From Metridium senile (lineage: Eukaryota; Cnidaria; Anthozoa; Actiniaria; Metridiidae), in the NCBI GenBank assembly GCA_949775045.1, contig OX459100.1:12158447-12222446 (forward strand): DNA of 64,000 nt, read 5' to 3'. The position numbers and the translations under genes were made by a program. The notes below the pieces were generated by a model. It made no database searches. It had not been told where the DNA came from and saw only the letters and a program-made list of their open reading frames with translations. This document shows positions 52,191-63,537 of this stretch, in pieces (the stretch's first letter is position 1; every line of letters starts with the position of its first letter).

Positions 52191-52386
52191 CTCAAAGACT
52201 TTTTTCACCAAAAACTGCTATCTAGTATATTATTTCTAAGTCTGACGATGCTTACTAGAATGGAAATTATTAGTTATACACACTTAACAGAACACACTGC
52301 AATATGTTTGATATTGCAGAGTGCGAACTGCAACATAACTAGATATCTTTGCTTTCAGACGCGGGTACTCAGCAATCAGTGATTTA

Positions 52387-52583
52387 GACCCCGTTTACAC
52401 GGATCCGGATACTTTTGAAACCGCATACTTTTTGATGCGAATCGGCCTATTGTCCACACGAATCCAGTGAATCCGTTCACCGAAACCGCATACTTCTACT
52501 TGAATCCTCCGGATACAAGGATTCGTGTGGACGCAAATATTTCTATGCGGTTTCAGCCGGATCGGATTCGTGTAGACGAGGCC
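52387..52583. mobile_element. MITE with TTA target duplication (PIF/Harbinger-like)
   Basis: GACCCCGTTTACACGGATCC and the inverse-type end GATTCGTGTAGACGAGGCC, with TTA on both sides. 197 bp, imperfect palindrome with repeated GAATCC and ACCGCATACTT motifs. Confidence 0.75.
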
Positions 52584-52716
52584 TTAGTGCAGAGAGGGAA
52601 CAATGGAATAGGGTGGTGAATAGTAACTATATGCAGTTAACATGTCTATCAGTAATTGTTTTTTATTAAAACGCCAAATGGCAGACACGTTATTAAAGTG
52701 CACCTAATGCCCTTCA

Positions 52717-53133
52717 TGATATTTTGCAAATCTGTTGTACATGAGGTGTATAATAAGTGTACTTAATATTTCTTGATGCCCACCTCTCCTTTTTGAGATA
52801 TGAACATTTGAAATCTGAAAATGCAAATGAGGTAACGTCATTCCAGGCCTCATTAAATATACAAAAGTTCTCTGGAAATGATTATAGCAATTTTTTAAAG
52901 CTCAATATTTGTATTACTAATATTCACTCTACCATTAACATTTTTACTACTTTACAAAAACAAGCTTGCTGTCAGCTTTGAAACAAAACTTTGACAAATT
53001 CCTGGAATGACGTCACCTCATTTGCATTTTCAGATTTCAAATGTTCATATCTCAAAAAGGAGAGGTCGACATCAATAAATATTAAGTACACTTATTATAC
53101 ACCTCATGTACAACAGATTTGCAAAATATCAAG
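52717..53133. repeat. Long palindrome, ~120-bp arms (fold-back MITE)
   Basis: From ATATTTTGCAAATCTGTTGT through TGAAATCTGAAAATGCAAAT, the left arm is matched in inverse by 53003-53133. The ~150-bp centre is AT-rich. The two plus-strand frames here are the two arms and not genes. Confidence 0.85.
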
Positions 53134-53322
53134 ATGTCGATCCTTCTCCATATCAAAGATATGCCTATTATATATAATATAATAATGATACCACTATTTT
53201 TATATTTTTACTTCAATTCAGTTTTCCTGATGTACCGCACACTAGTTTAACAGCTAGTTATTATATATTTTAGTTTCGTAGAAATGCCGACACAGTCCAC
53301 TCCCGTTTAATCGCTAGGAATT

Positions 53323-53467
53323 GAACGAAACGAAATATGGCGACCTGCTGTTGTTCTTGACTAGTTAGCCTCGTTTTCAGGTTAGAACACAGTAGAGTTT
53401 TCACATGTATAAGAGGCTGGCCAGTGAAGAACAATGGTTATTCAACTAAGCATTTTTCGGTTCGGTG
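53323..53467. mobile_element. MITE, copy 1 (AATATGGCG ends)
   Basis: ACGAAATATGGCGACC at the left. It shares TGTTCTTGACTAGTTAGCCT and GAGTTTTCACATGTAT with the copy at 57369-57527. The right end is diverged. Confidence 0.65.
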
Positions 53468-53768
53468 GATTTTACATCTTTACTTCGATTGTTTCCCTAG
53501 AAACGCCATTGCAGCCCACACTAGTTTAGCCGCTATTTTATATCGTATACATTTTTACTCAAAACAATGAATGACAATAAACACTTTTTAAATAAGCTGT
53601 TTGTATTCATTTGTGCAAGTCAAGGGAGGGAGGAGGGTGAAAAGCAATGACAATACCCATCATGCATTTCGAGTGATCCCATCTTGTAAAACTCCAAATG
53701 TGCCATATAGATTGTTTTGACTGATTGAATAAATGAAAGAACTTGTAAAAAAATATTTCTTTTATTTA

Positions 53769-53924
53769 CAGTGGAACCACGCCTTACGGCCACCCGCTTA
53801 ATACGGCCACCCCGTTATTGCGGACAGGTTTTTAGGTCGCGACGAAATGCCATGGATACATTTCCTGTAAAATACGGCTACTTTTGGCTGTCCTTTCGGT
53901 GGCCGGATTAGCGGGGTTCCACTG
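53769..53924. mobile_element. pogo/Tigger-like MITE, TA target duplication
   Basis: CAGTGGAACCACGCC at the left and GCGGGGTTCCACTG at the right, TA flanks (53767-53768, 53925-53926). CAGTGGAACC ends are typical of pogo-group elements. Confidence 0.82.
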
Positions 53925-54116
53925 TACATTGTTTATACGAAATACCACCCCTCCCCTCCCCTCCCTCCTTCCAAACCTTTCAGTCGAATTCCCAATATGG
54001 CGTCGCAAGATGAGGAAGTGACAATTCAAAACACAATCTTTTCACAATGATACAGCACGGTTATACCCTTCTAAAACACACAAACTAATGCCTTAACATT
54101 GAATCAAGCCATCAAC

Positions 54117-54560
54117 ATGGAAAAAAGATTACATAAATACATTTTACTTAACGATAGGGTAGGCGAACACACCGAAAAAGATTTGTTGTCATTGTCGATG
54201 AAAAATATGCCAACCCAATTCATTCGTGGAGAAGTGCTCGTTGAAGCCTTGAAAGACCCTGAAAAGATTGCCCTTACTGAAATATGTAAGGAGAATTTGA
54301 GGGTAGAATGCCCTATATCTGAGGTAGCAAAGCTAACAGACAGCGAAGCTGACTTGCTAATGGCGGTAAACTTAGCTGAGGAAAGGTTTCGTATTTATCG
54401 AGAAAGAAATCGTTTAGAAGCTGGGAAGTTCCTTAATGTCGGCGATAAAGTGTTAGTTAAAGTAAAAACACTTCCTAAAGACGCACGGGGAGTTATATGG
54501 TATAGGGGAACACTGCCAACTCATAGTGGAATCATGTTTGGTGTGGAGCTGCTGAGCAAG
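54117..54560 (+). CDS. CYLD-like: CYLD-like protein, first coding exon (third paralogue, best preserved)
   Basis: I prefer the ATG at 54117 (MEKRLHKYILL) because the paralogue at 19908 starts at a similar point; an in-frame ATG lies at 54099. The exon holds VAKLTDSEADLLMAVNLAEE, RFRIYRERNRLEAG and the first half of a CAP-Gly domain, VIWYRGTLPTHSGIMFGVEL. This matches the region before the first CAP-Gly domain of CYLD deubiquitinases as I remember it. The donor AAG|GTAATT is in phase 0 and joins the exon at 62635. The ubiquitin-specific-protease catalytic domain would lie to the right of the window. In animals CYLD trims K63- and M1-linked ubiquitin chains and restrains NF-kB and cell-death signalling in the cytoplasm. 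Confidence 0.85.
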
Positions 54561-54789
54561 GTAATTTGACTTAGAATCTTATACTTCAATTTAAACTCGT
54601 GCTCTGACTCCGCGGACTCCGCGATTCATGCGATATTGATTTCTCTCGTGAAATTCAACGTGGAATTCCCTCGTCCTCCAATGAATTTACCTATAGAATC
54701 ACATTTAGAAATTTGTAGTCTAGCTGCTCCAAGAGGTTCAAAATGACGAATCTGTGACATATCTTGTGGAATGGAAAACCAGGGGGGGA

Positions 54790-55941
54790 GGTCGGGATGT
54801 ATATTATAAACTATTAACTAATTATAAAAACCGAGATGATTTATCAACTAACCTCCCATCCATGAAATTACCAGAAATCAAAAAACACAATTATTGGTGT
54901 GTGATTTATAGACCACAAAATTAAAGTCCAATGTAAAGGATTTTCTGATAAATTTTGAATCAATGACTGCTAAAATTAGTGCAGAAAAAAAGGACTGCTA
55001 TTTACTTGGAGACTTCAATCTTGATCTACTAAAAACATAATCAAAACAATAACCAATAACCAATTTATAGATACACTTCATCATCTTTTATTCCACTGAT
55101 AAGTAAACCAACAAGAATTACTACTCATTCTGCAACTCTAATTGACAATATTTTTACAAATGTTATGGATAGTTCTCTATCAATAAATGGTCTTATATAT
55201 TCTGATATTTCAGACCACCTACCAATTTTCCACATCTGACAAACTATTCACACTGTTAGCAATATAGTTGTAAACAATACTCAAGAGTTATAAATAGTAA
55301 AAACATTAAGAATTTTGTTGGTAAAGTCAGCGAACATAAAATAGTTTTAATGAACATTAAATTATTTAGTAGTTTGTATAATGACTGTTTTCAATTTAAA
55401 AAAAGGTTCTATTCTAGCTTCAGTAGTAAACCGGGTACCATGGATAACAATTAAATGGTTTACAGAAATCAATTAGAAACAAAAACCTTACTTTATAAAA
55501 AATTAATCAGGTCCAACAAACAAAAACCACACAAGATTCAAAGAATACTGGTAACAAGTTAAACAGTTTACTCAGAATATCCAAAGACAGCATTACTTGT
55601 TCATGGCACAAGAACACTTTTATTATACATAACAGTTTTAATTTTTATTAAGACTTTCATACAAATCCTTTTATTATCTATCTATTTGTAAATATTATTG
55701 ATATATCTATATATAGTCCATTACATTAAATTTTAATTATATATTAATAATTTGTAAAATATTTCATATTTCAGCCGGCCCGGGGCTGCTAGGATTTATT
55801 ATAATAAAGCTATTAATCTATCTATCTATCTACCTACCTACCTACCTACCTACCTACCTACCTACCTACCTACCTACCTACCTACCTACCTACCTACCTA
55901 CCTACCTACCTACCTACCTACCTACCTACCTACCTACCTAC

Positions 55942-56009
<68 letters not shown>

Positions 56010-56600
56010 GTTAGAGAAATCAAAATCAAATATCAAAGATAAATGGAAAATCTTAAATGAATTATTAAAAAAAAAAAAATAATAAAAGGTATCCTAATAC
56101 TTTTAAAATTAATAAATAAGGATGTAACACTATCCCAACAAATCTCAAATGAATTTGCAAAATTTTACACAAACATAGGAAGTAATCTATAAAAAAAACA
56201 TACAAAATACCAATATTGATGTTAAGAACTATTTAAAAGGAAATTTTGAAAAAAAGTTGTTTCTTTGATCCAACCACACCAGATGAAAATTGAGAGAATA
56301 ACAACATCATTAAAAATAAAAACAGCTATGGTTTTGATGGTTTAAATATCAAAGCTATAAAAGCAGCAATCCCTTTTATATCTAACATTTTAAGTAATTC
56401 AATAAATATATCAATCCCTTCAAACTGGAATAGTTCCTGACAATTTGAAAATTGCTAAAGTTATACCTCTCTATAAGTCTGGTGATCAAGATTTGATTAC
56501 TAATTACAAACCTGTTTCTATCCTACCCTGTATATCAAAGTTATACGAAAAGGTAGTTTATAACAGACCTATCTCATATATAAGCTAAAACAACATCCTT
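54790..56600 (+). pseudogene. Decayed LINE (endonuclease and RT remnants) in the CYLD-like intron
   Basis: Endonuclease motifs YLLGDFNLDLL and SKPTRITTHSATLIDNIFTN, then SDISDHLPIF (54990-55245), and RT motifs IAKVIPLYKSGDQDLITNYK followed by PVSILPCISKLYEK (about 56440-56560) are in broken frames. The L2/CR1 group fits. Many stops and a microsatellite in the middle mark it as old. Confidence 0.75.
55805..56010 (+). repeat. (TATC)n-(TACC)n-(TATC)n compound microsatellite
   Basis: About 50 four-base units, with a central block of TACC flanked by TATC on both sides, suggesting a point change that spread by slippage. Confidence 0.97.
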
Positions 56601-56639
56601 AACATAAATCAGTACCTGCACAATCAACTGTCACAGTAC

Positions 56640-57368
56640 AAACCTCATTAACTCTTAACTTGACTATTGAACCCTATTTTATAGACCATAAACTTAGACT
56701 TATTAATATAATTTTTTTTTTAATTTATAGGGGAAGTTTATCAATAGGGACGAAAGTCCTGTAGCTTCTACCTGTCACAAAATTAGTTTTAGAAATTTTA
56801 TCATTAATTGCTTCTCGTTTTATTTTATTTCAAATACATTTATATATTGTGACAAATAAATAAATAAAAATAAAAATAGAAAACAAAATGTTACTTGTTG
56901 ACAATTTGTCTGCATTGCAATATTTATCATGAATATTTCAATAAAATATGATTTTTATGATGCAGAAATGATATTTTGAACAGTTTTTATGTCCCTAAAA
57001 TAGACTTAAATCATCTAAAACAGGTCAATATGAGAAAAGTGAGATGACAAATGAATTTCAGAAATGATTTTTGATATCTAACCAGAATAAAATTTACTTG
57101 ATATACAACTGAAATAAGACCACTTCAACTATTGTAAGTGTAGTTATCTGATTGCCATTGTTATTATTATCACAACATGTTATCATATCTATACAAATAG
57201 TGCTTCTGCATATTTATGTTTTATATCAAGAATAATACAAAATATCAATAACAAAATATATAAATCAATACTACATGTATCTACTATAAATATGAAGTAA
57301 CAGTTCACTGGTTGCAATAATAGCATTTGGAATTATTGAAATTTTATATCAGTAAATTGGCTAAATTA
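56640..57368. other. Intron sequence, nothing recognised
   Basis: Strongly AT-rich and with no open frames of length. Confidence 0.5.
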
Positions 57369-57527
57369 TAGACCGAATCGAAATATGGCGGACTGCTATT
57401 GTTCTTGACTGGCTAGCCTCGTGTTCACGTTGGGAAACAATAGAGTTTTCACATGTATGAGAGGCTATAGCCAGTGAAGAACAATAGTTATTCAAATTGG
57501 TCGCCATATTTCGATTCGGTGTATTCA
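57369..57527. mobile_element. MITE, copy 2 (CCGAATCGAAATATGGCG ends)
   Basis: ACCGAATCGAAATATGGCG and its inverse bound ~155 bp, apparently with TA flanks. Same family as 53323-53467. The minus frame here is only the MITE read through. Confidence 0.82.
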
Positions 57528-57896
57528 TTTCAAAAACTAACACACCAATACAAAAATACTAATTGACCCCTTGTACACCATGTACATCATAGCCTGGGAA
57601 ATTATAAACACCTCACATTTAAGAAAACCATTTAATTCAGTATTAGACTATTTTGAAAAGCCAAAGCAAATATAATTAATAGCTTTATATATATAATAGT
57701 CAAAATTACAGTGTAAAAGCTCGCAATTATAATCCACTACAGAATGCATTGAAATCATTTTTATTAATAAGGCTAGGTATATGAATGTTTTACAATCATA
57801 TATTCATGAATGATTTACAATAATTTATAAACCTTAGTTTCAATCATATATGTTGAGATTCCTTAATGCTTCAAACAACAGATATCAGATTCACTT

Positions 57897-59201
57897 TTTT
57901 TTTTTTTTTTATTTTTTATTTTTTTTTTTATTATTCAAATCATTTACATCAATACATATATCCAAATACGACCAATTATAACTATTGCTTAGTAGATACA
58001 ATTTCTCTTTATCACTAAATGCCATTTTATTTTAATAAATGGTTTAAAAACCATACTTAAGATTTAAAGAAATTATTTATTTTTTCATATTTCTTCAAAT
58101 GTGAGATAATTTTTGATTTATTTTTTGCTATTTTATATTCTAACCTTTCATAAAGCCTGATTAGTTCTTGGAAATCCCTTAGTTCTGGAATTCTTTGCAT
58201 AAGTCTGAATTTGTACAAAACGAATTTCCACAAAACAAACAAGAAATTAACAAAACTGTTTTCATTACATCCAAGTAATACATTATCAAACGTTAATGTA
58301 GGAAAATTAATTGATAACTGCTTCAACCAAAAACAACATTCGACATAGAAATCCCTTGATTTAGGGCATTCTACGTAAAAATGCAACATTGTTTCCGAAC
58401 ATTTTTTGCAAAATGTACAAAGAGGTGAGTCAATTAGGCCAAAAGTCGATAATTTTTGATTAAGATAGAGACAGTTGTTTAGAATTTTATATTGAAAAGC
58501 TCTTAGTTTGGTATCGATAGTGCTAGTATAAATTCTTCTATATACTGATGTCCAATCAATTTCTTTGTTTTGTAATTTCCTTTCTATATTCTCTTGAGCT
58601 GTGGGGGCGCATGCTTTTCTTTTAACCAACATTTTGTAAATTGTTTTAGACTCCGCCTTTGTCAGAGGGCATACTTCATTTTCAATGCAAATTAATTTTG
58701 GTGTATTTTCTTCATCTTTTTTTCTCGAATGTAAATTTTGTTTTCTCAATTTAATTTTCCATTCATTTGGTATTATATGTAAAATTGATCTCCAAAATAA
58801 GTAATCACGTTCTGTCCAACCATTTTCTTTAGCCTTTTTCCAACTTGGCGACTTTCCTATCCATACTTGTTGTATTGATATTATTCCTTTACTTGTCATG
58901 TCTCTGATAATTTTACGATCAGTTTGCAATTTAATTAATTTATTAAACCATATAGGTTGTCTTATTACATCTTCTACAGTAATTACTTCAACTTGACTTA
59001 CTTCAGACCATGCTCGAAAAACTTCTGTATAAAATTCTGGTAAGTTATCTACCTTAGATACAAGCATTTCATAATCAAAGTTTTCCTTCAGAAGTGCTAA
59101 TCCTCCAATATCCTGTAACCATAAATCTCCCACTGATCTCCAATAGTTTTCTTTGTTACTGTTAATGAATTTAATAGCCCACCTTATACGATTGGTCACC
59201 T
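57897..59201 (-). mobile_element. 5'-truncated Tx1/L1-type LINE
   Basis: TATCAGATTCACTT is repeated at 57883-57896 and 59202-59215 (14-bp target duplication). The minus-strand 3' end is a ~45-bp A-rich tail (57897-57945). Both mark target-primed reverse transcription. The single coding part is intact. Confidence 0.93.
58057..59199 (-). CDS. Tx1/L1-type LINE ORF2 C-terminal part (380 aa)
   Basis: The region downstream of the reverse transcriptase: LWLQDIGGLALL, FYTEVFRAWSEV, PIWFNKLIKLQTDRK, then LRAFQYKILNNCLYLNQKLS and a zinc finger CTFCKKCSETMLHFYVECPK. This order is typical of Tx1-like L1 elements. No RT or endonuclease is present because of 5' truncation. The start methionine is incidental and lies almost at the truncation point. 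The clean frame suggests a recent insertion. Confidence 0.85.
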   Translation of the reverse strand: MTNRIRWAIKFINSNKENYWRSVGDLWLQDIGGLALLKENFDYEMLVSKVDNLPEFYTEVFRAWSEVSQVEVITVEDVIRQPIWFNKLIKLQTDRKIIRDMTSKGIISIQQVWIGKSPSWKKAKENGWTERDYLFWRSILHIIPNEWKIKLRKQNLHSRKKDEENTPKLICIENEVCPLTKAESKTIYKMLVKRKACAPTAQENIERKLQNKEIDWTSVYRRIYTSTIDTKLRAFQYKILNNCLYLNQKLSTFGLIDSPLCTFCKKCSETMLHFYVECPKSRDFYVECCFWLKQLSINFPTLTFDNVLLGCNENSFVNFLFVLWKFVLYKFRLMQRIPELRDFQELIRLYERLEYKIAKNKSKIISHLKKYEKINNFFKS

Positions 59202-59215
59202 TATCAGATTCACTT

Positions 59216-59683
59216 CAATAAAGTTTCAACGTCAGTAAAGTTTTACTTGCCTCAACAGCAGGAAAGAAGTACAGAATTCGAGGAGAAAGTTTGAATACCA
59301 ATTCAATTCTGGTACTGAATTTATCGATAAACAAACAATGTCTGTAATCGTCTCAAAATGCGCTTCATGAAAAACAAAACATATATACCTTCATACATTG
59401 ACCTCATAGTCCTAAATATGCATGACAGGATGACAGGATGACCCATCAGTTTAAAGAAACACTGTTGTCAAAGGGGTCCTGTAAAATAAAATCAACTTAA
59501 AGTAACTATAAAATACATTAAAATATTAAGAATACATTAATTAAATGGATATATATATACAAAACTATTGTTAAAAAAAAAATTAGTTTTAAAAAATATG
59601 TGGATTATATTAACTATATATTATAAAGTTCGCTTAATTTGTTTTTAAAAATAAGTCTAGAGTTGGTAGATCTAAGATCTATA
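59216..59683. other. Intron sequence, nothing recognised
   Basis: AT-rich, no frames or repeats of note. Confidence 0.45.
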
Positions 59684-60064
59684 CACCCTATGCAAAAAGG
59701 CAATTCCTTACTTAATCAGTATTAGAAGACACCATTGCTTTTATTAGAAAGAGCACATCAAAATTAGTGATATTCCAAAATTTCAATGTAGTAACATAAA
59801 CTGATCAAAAGTTACAGCGTTTTGAATTTACAAAGATTTGGCTTAAAATTTGCACTTGGGCCTTTAGAGCCTCGCTTTCGCGTTGTTGGTACATTTTAAA
59901 TGACAATAACTCTGGAGTGATTCAACATATGACAACTCAACTCTACAAAATTACTAACTTAGACATGCTCTTTCTTGTAAGGGAAAAATATTATTGAAAT
60001 ATTTTATTGTTCATGGTGTTTCGTGTTGCTCGTTCCCAGTCCCTTCCTCTTTTTGCATAGGGTG
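59684..60064. mobile_element. TA-flanked transposon remnant (Tc1/mariner-like)
   Basis: CACCCTATGCAAAAAG at 59684 and CTTTTTGCATAGGGTG ending at 60064, TA on both sides. 381 bp, no transposase frame. Confidence 0.82.
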
Positions 60065-60391
60065 TATTGGCAAGTCATTAAAAATCTTTGCTCCTTGGAA
60101 ATAGAAACTTTTCTTGCCAAATTCGAGTTTCACTTTAGGTAATTTGACAGATAAACCATTGTTCCTTGTTGCTTTGGAATGAGCATATCTTTCGAAATAG
60201 TTTTTTTAATAAGTTATAGCAGTTCAAGGTGGAGTTAGAACACAATTTCCTAACGTTTTTTTTTTTTTGATGTTTTCATATCTACTCTACTCGACCGAGT
60301 TTAGTCTGGGTACGAGAATGATGTACGTAGTGACGTCAATGGTTTTAGCGTGCGCAATGGCTCTTTTTCTTTAGTAGTCAGGACCCTTTTT

Positions 60392-61710
60392 AACTCGTGG
60401 ATCGAAGATCCTCGAGTTATTGGGATGGGGCTTTTGAACCGGAAGTGTCACTCACTCACTCACTCACTCACTCACTCGCTCACTCGCTCACTCACTAGAC
60501 CGTCAGTGTAAACTTTTGAGCCCCAAGATCTCGGTCAGCGTACTTCGAGCACATGGATATTTGAAGGAATGATTTTTCGGTCGAAGTAATCGCGAATACT
60601 CTCATATTTTATGTGCTCACGCCACACGATTCGCAGTAGAATTACACATAAGTTTATAAGAGTGAATGGTCTAAGTTTATGTCGAATGTTTTCGGAAATG
60701 GTCACTGTGAATTTTACTAAAGATCATGCAATTTACGAGCGAACTAAGCGAGCCAACTTATTATGATCAAATTTATCGAGATATCTTCCCTGCTATAAAC
60801 AGAAGCTACTTTTTATCCATCCTTTCATAATGCTATGGAATGGATTCACAACCAGTTACAAAGGACGAAGCTGTTATTACTGGATATTTAACAGTATTTC
60901 CGGTAAGCATTCTTAGAGAGTACGATACACACTAGAAGTGAAGACAACAACAGTATAGTTGTTTTAGTGATGTTGTAGGGTAAATATATTGCTTATTGTA
61001 ATTATTTCTTTTATATTTTTGATTAAAGTAACCAGTTTATCTGTCAATAGTTTAATTTTATTGACTACTATTAATTCGTACAAATTCGAACGGCGATTGA
61101 AACAGGCGATTCTCGAGCTCTTAGCTTCTTGCACAGAACAACAAACTTATTCGCAAAATTTAAATCGCTTCACCCTATTATCTAGTAGTTCAACTTAACG
61201 ATCTATGTATATGTAGATGAAAGTAATATTTCTTTCTTTACAATATGTGAGATAACGTGATCGGTTTTAAACCTCCAGGTTGACCTCGACAACAACAAAT
61301 AAACAGCTAAAACGGCCTCTCTAAAAACTACCCCAACAGCCCAAATCGCCTCAAATATAACACCAATTGCTTCAATGACTATCTATTTTGCTTTTTCTGG
61401 CGTTTATTTTGCAAGAACAACTTAATAACACTGTTTCTTAGACACTCTTTGAACTCGCATGTATCTCTGCACGAACCGAAGATCGAACCAGGTAAATATC
61501 AGACTTGTCAGCGGATCACGGACTGAGGGAACGACGGACCGTAAGGGAAACGGACGACAACCAAAAAAATACAAATAAAACAACAACATTGAATACTTAT
61601 TTTTCGCTTCAAATCATCTCAAGCTAATCCGAGAAAATAATTACATAATCATAATGGAGCGGTCTAAACTGTAAGCGCTTTCAAAATGTTCTAATTATGA
61701 TCCACGAGTT
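60392..61710. repeat. 12-bp inverted repeat bounding 1.3 kb
   Basis: AACTCGTGGATC at 60392 and GATCCACGAGTT ending at 61710. Possibly the ends of a transposon; a target duplication was not found. The interior contains a CACT microsatellite. Confidence 0.4.
60451..60498 (+). repeat. (CACT)n microsatellite
   Basis: About 12 units of CACT with two CGCT variants. Confidence 0.95.
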
Positions 61711-62279
61711 GGCCATAGGTGGCCTTTGATTAAAAATTCGCGTTAATCTAGGTCGCGAGAATTTCCTTTAACGTTAGTTAAAACGTAAATGATAAAGTTG
61801 GATTTTAATTTAAATAACAATATTTTTAATTTTTATCCAAAATCTAAAACGACCTGATTAATCATCGTCACTATTCAAATCTTTTGCTATTCCTTCACTT
61901 GATCCCTACGTTTAGATACTGGCTGAGAATGGATATTTACTGACTTTAGGTTATCACGTTTGTCTTTTGCTATGCCACGTCAAAGAACTTTGCAGCTGTT
62001 AATATTGTTTTGATTTCTTATTTGGCTCGATCGCGTTAATTTCCTTCCTTTAAAAATCTTTAGCCCCTTTTTTGAATTCAAACTATGTTAATATGTCCGC
62101 GAGTGTTAATTTCCTATAATAAGGAATTCAGTGTGGAATTCAACGCTCAGAAAGCTGATGTCTGTAATCATACGAGTGATTACAAAATCAGACAACAGCG
62201 TAGCGGTAGTCCGATTTGTTTATGACGAGTATGATTATACAGACAGAATTGGACGACACGAAGTTCAATTACCAATTAA

Positions 62280-62557
62280 TCATAACTATTACAATTTCAG
62301 GGAAAATTAAAAAAAAAATCCGATAAAATCCTCCAAAACCTCCATTTTTGAGAAGAATTTACTGTTGCTATAGTGATATATATCAATTCAGTGATTGTTG
62401 GATTAATCTGAAAGCAGTAAAATCATTGGCTCATAAAACGTTCCTATTACAAGTGTCCGATTACAGCGAACTGTCCGATTACAAAAACAAGATTGATAAG
62501 TGGACAATAGAGCAGTCTGTCATCCAATCAGATTTGAGGAAATTGTAATAGTTATGA
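62280..62557. mobile_element. TTAA-flanked MITE with 19-bp perfect TIRs
   Basis: TTAA at 62276-62279 and 62558-62561. TCATAACTATTACAATTTC and its inverse at the ends. 278 bp, non-coding. Same target preference as the element at 23740-24760 but different ends. Confidence 0.82.
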
Positions 62558-62634
62558 TTAAAGGCAAAATCACGGGTTCTGTGTACAGCTGTACAAATGA
62601 TCCCTACCACATTATTTTTATATTTTATTCTTAG

Positions 62635-62898
62635 GATGCATTAGGTCGTGGTACAACAGATGGAACTTTCAGAAGTCAAAAATTATTTGATTGCCCTAAA
62701 AATTGCGGCATGTTTGTTGCCATGGACAAAATACGACCACTCAGTGAAAGAAATCAAACGTTTCCTAATTACAGCGAGAAGTTGAGAATTTTTCAGAAGG
62801 TAGTGGTGTTTTTGGATGAGAAACCAGTCCAAGGATGTGTGAGGTACATTTCTGAGGTAGCTGAACCTGATGGGAGTATCACTATTGGAATTGAACTG
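62635..62898 (+). CDS. CYLD-like: CYLD-like protein, second exon (end of CAP-Gly 1, start of CAP-Gly 2)
   Basis: After TTATTCTTAG the exon reads DALGRGTTDGTFRSQKLFDC, then CGMFVAMDKIRPL, completing the first CAP-Gly domain from 54560 (GVELLSK-DALGRGTTDGTF). It goes on with LRIFQKVVVFLDEKPVQGCV and ITIGIEL, the first half of a second CAP-Gly domain. It is 88 codons, phase 0 at both ends. The intron before it is 8.1 kb, mostly transposon remains. Confidence 0.88.
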
Positions 62899-63371
62899 GT
62901 AATTTTGATATTTTATAAAGCTGATTTTTTTTCATTGCTGTAGTTCTTATCACTGTTGTGGTCTTTCTCAAAACTTGATACACACAGAAGATCACAAATC
63001 ATGACTTACACATTGGGCACAAACCATTCAAACGTTAGTCATCAACTTCAACAGATTTTTCAAGACTACATACACTCGGATGATCGCCACTCACCACCAT
63101 CTCATACACCTAGGCACAAACCATTCAAATGTCAGACATCAACTTGAACATGCTTTCTGCAGGATATACACAAGGATGATAACAGTTCATCAACATTAAT
63201 TACACTTTGTCTTTGGTTCAAACCAATGAAATGTTTAACAACAAAAACAACTGTTTTGTCAATTAAGGCTAAGGATACATACGGCTGGACAAATACAATC
63301 AAAAAACTTAACCAACATTACTTACATCTGGGTTTAGACCATTCTCTCTAGTGAATATTATCTTGTTATAG
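62899..63371 (+). other. CYLD-like intron with two copies of a ~95-bp degenerate repeat
   Basis: GCACAAACCATTCAAA followed by CATCAACTT recurs at about 63016 and 63111. The small open frame there is not coding. Confidence 0.5.
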
Positions 63372-63537
63372 TTCGAAAAAATTGGTCGAGGCACTGGGAT
63401 GTTCCAAAAAAAGCAGCGGTTTGTCTGCAAGGACGGTTATGCTATTTTTGTACCTGCCAGTACTGTTATCTCTGAGGAAGACTTCTATGGACACCACCAA
63501 CAACAAGACAGACTAGGCAAAAACAATGGCAGATCTT
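63372..63537 (+). CDS. CYLD-like: CYLD-like protein, third exon (end of CAP-Gly 2)
   Basis: Acceptor TTGTTATAG, then FEKIGRGTGMFQKKQRFVCK and DGYAIFVPASTVI, completing the second CAP-Gly domain started at 62898. A Gln/His-rich linker EEDFYGHHQQQDRLGKNN leads to the donor TCTT|GTAAGT in phase 1, so the gene continues beyond the window. Confidence 0.85.

Larger units (their letters stand above)
51662..52632. mobile_element. Block with ~43-bp inverted ends containing tandem repeats
   Basis: ATAGTTACTATTCAC near 51660 continues as CCCATTGTTCTCTCTCTTGC and is matched in inverse at 52588-52632. The interior has three tandem ~130-bp units (about 51674, 51802 and 51937) around GCCTGCCCCATTATTGTTCT and CAATAGGCTTACCAAACTCT, a tRNA-like stretch and a small MITE (52387-52583). 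Confidence 0.6.

Noticed and set aside
52757..53182. Two plus-strand frames of 63 and 74 aa
   Set aside because: They are the two arms of one palindrome.
57361..57543. 60-aa minus-strand frame
   Set aside because: It is the read-through of a MITE with a second copy at 53323.
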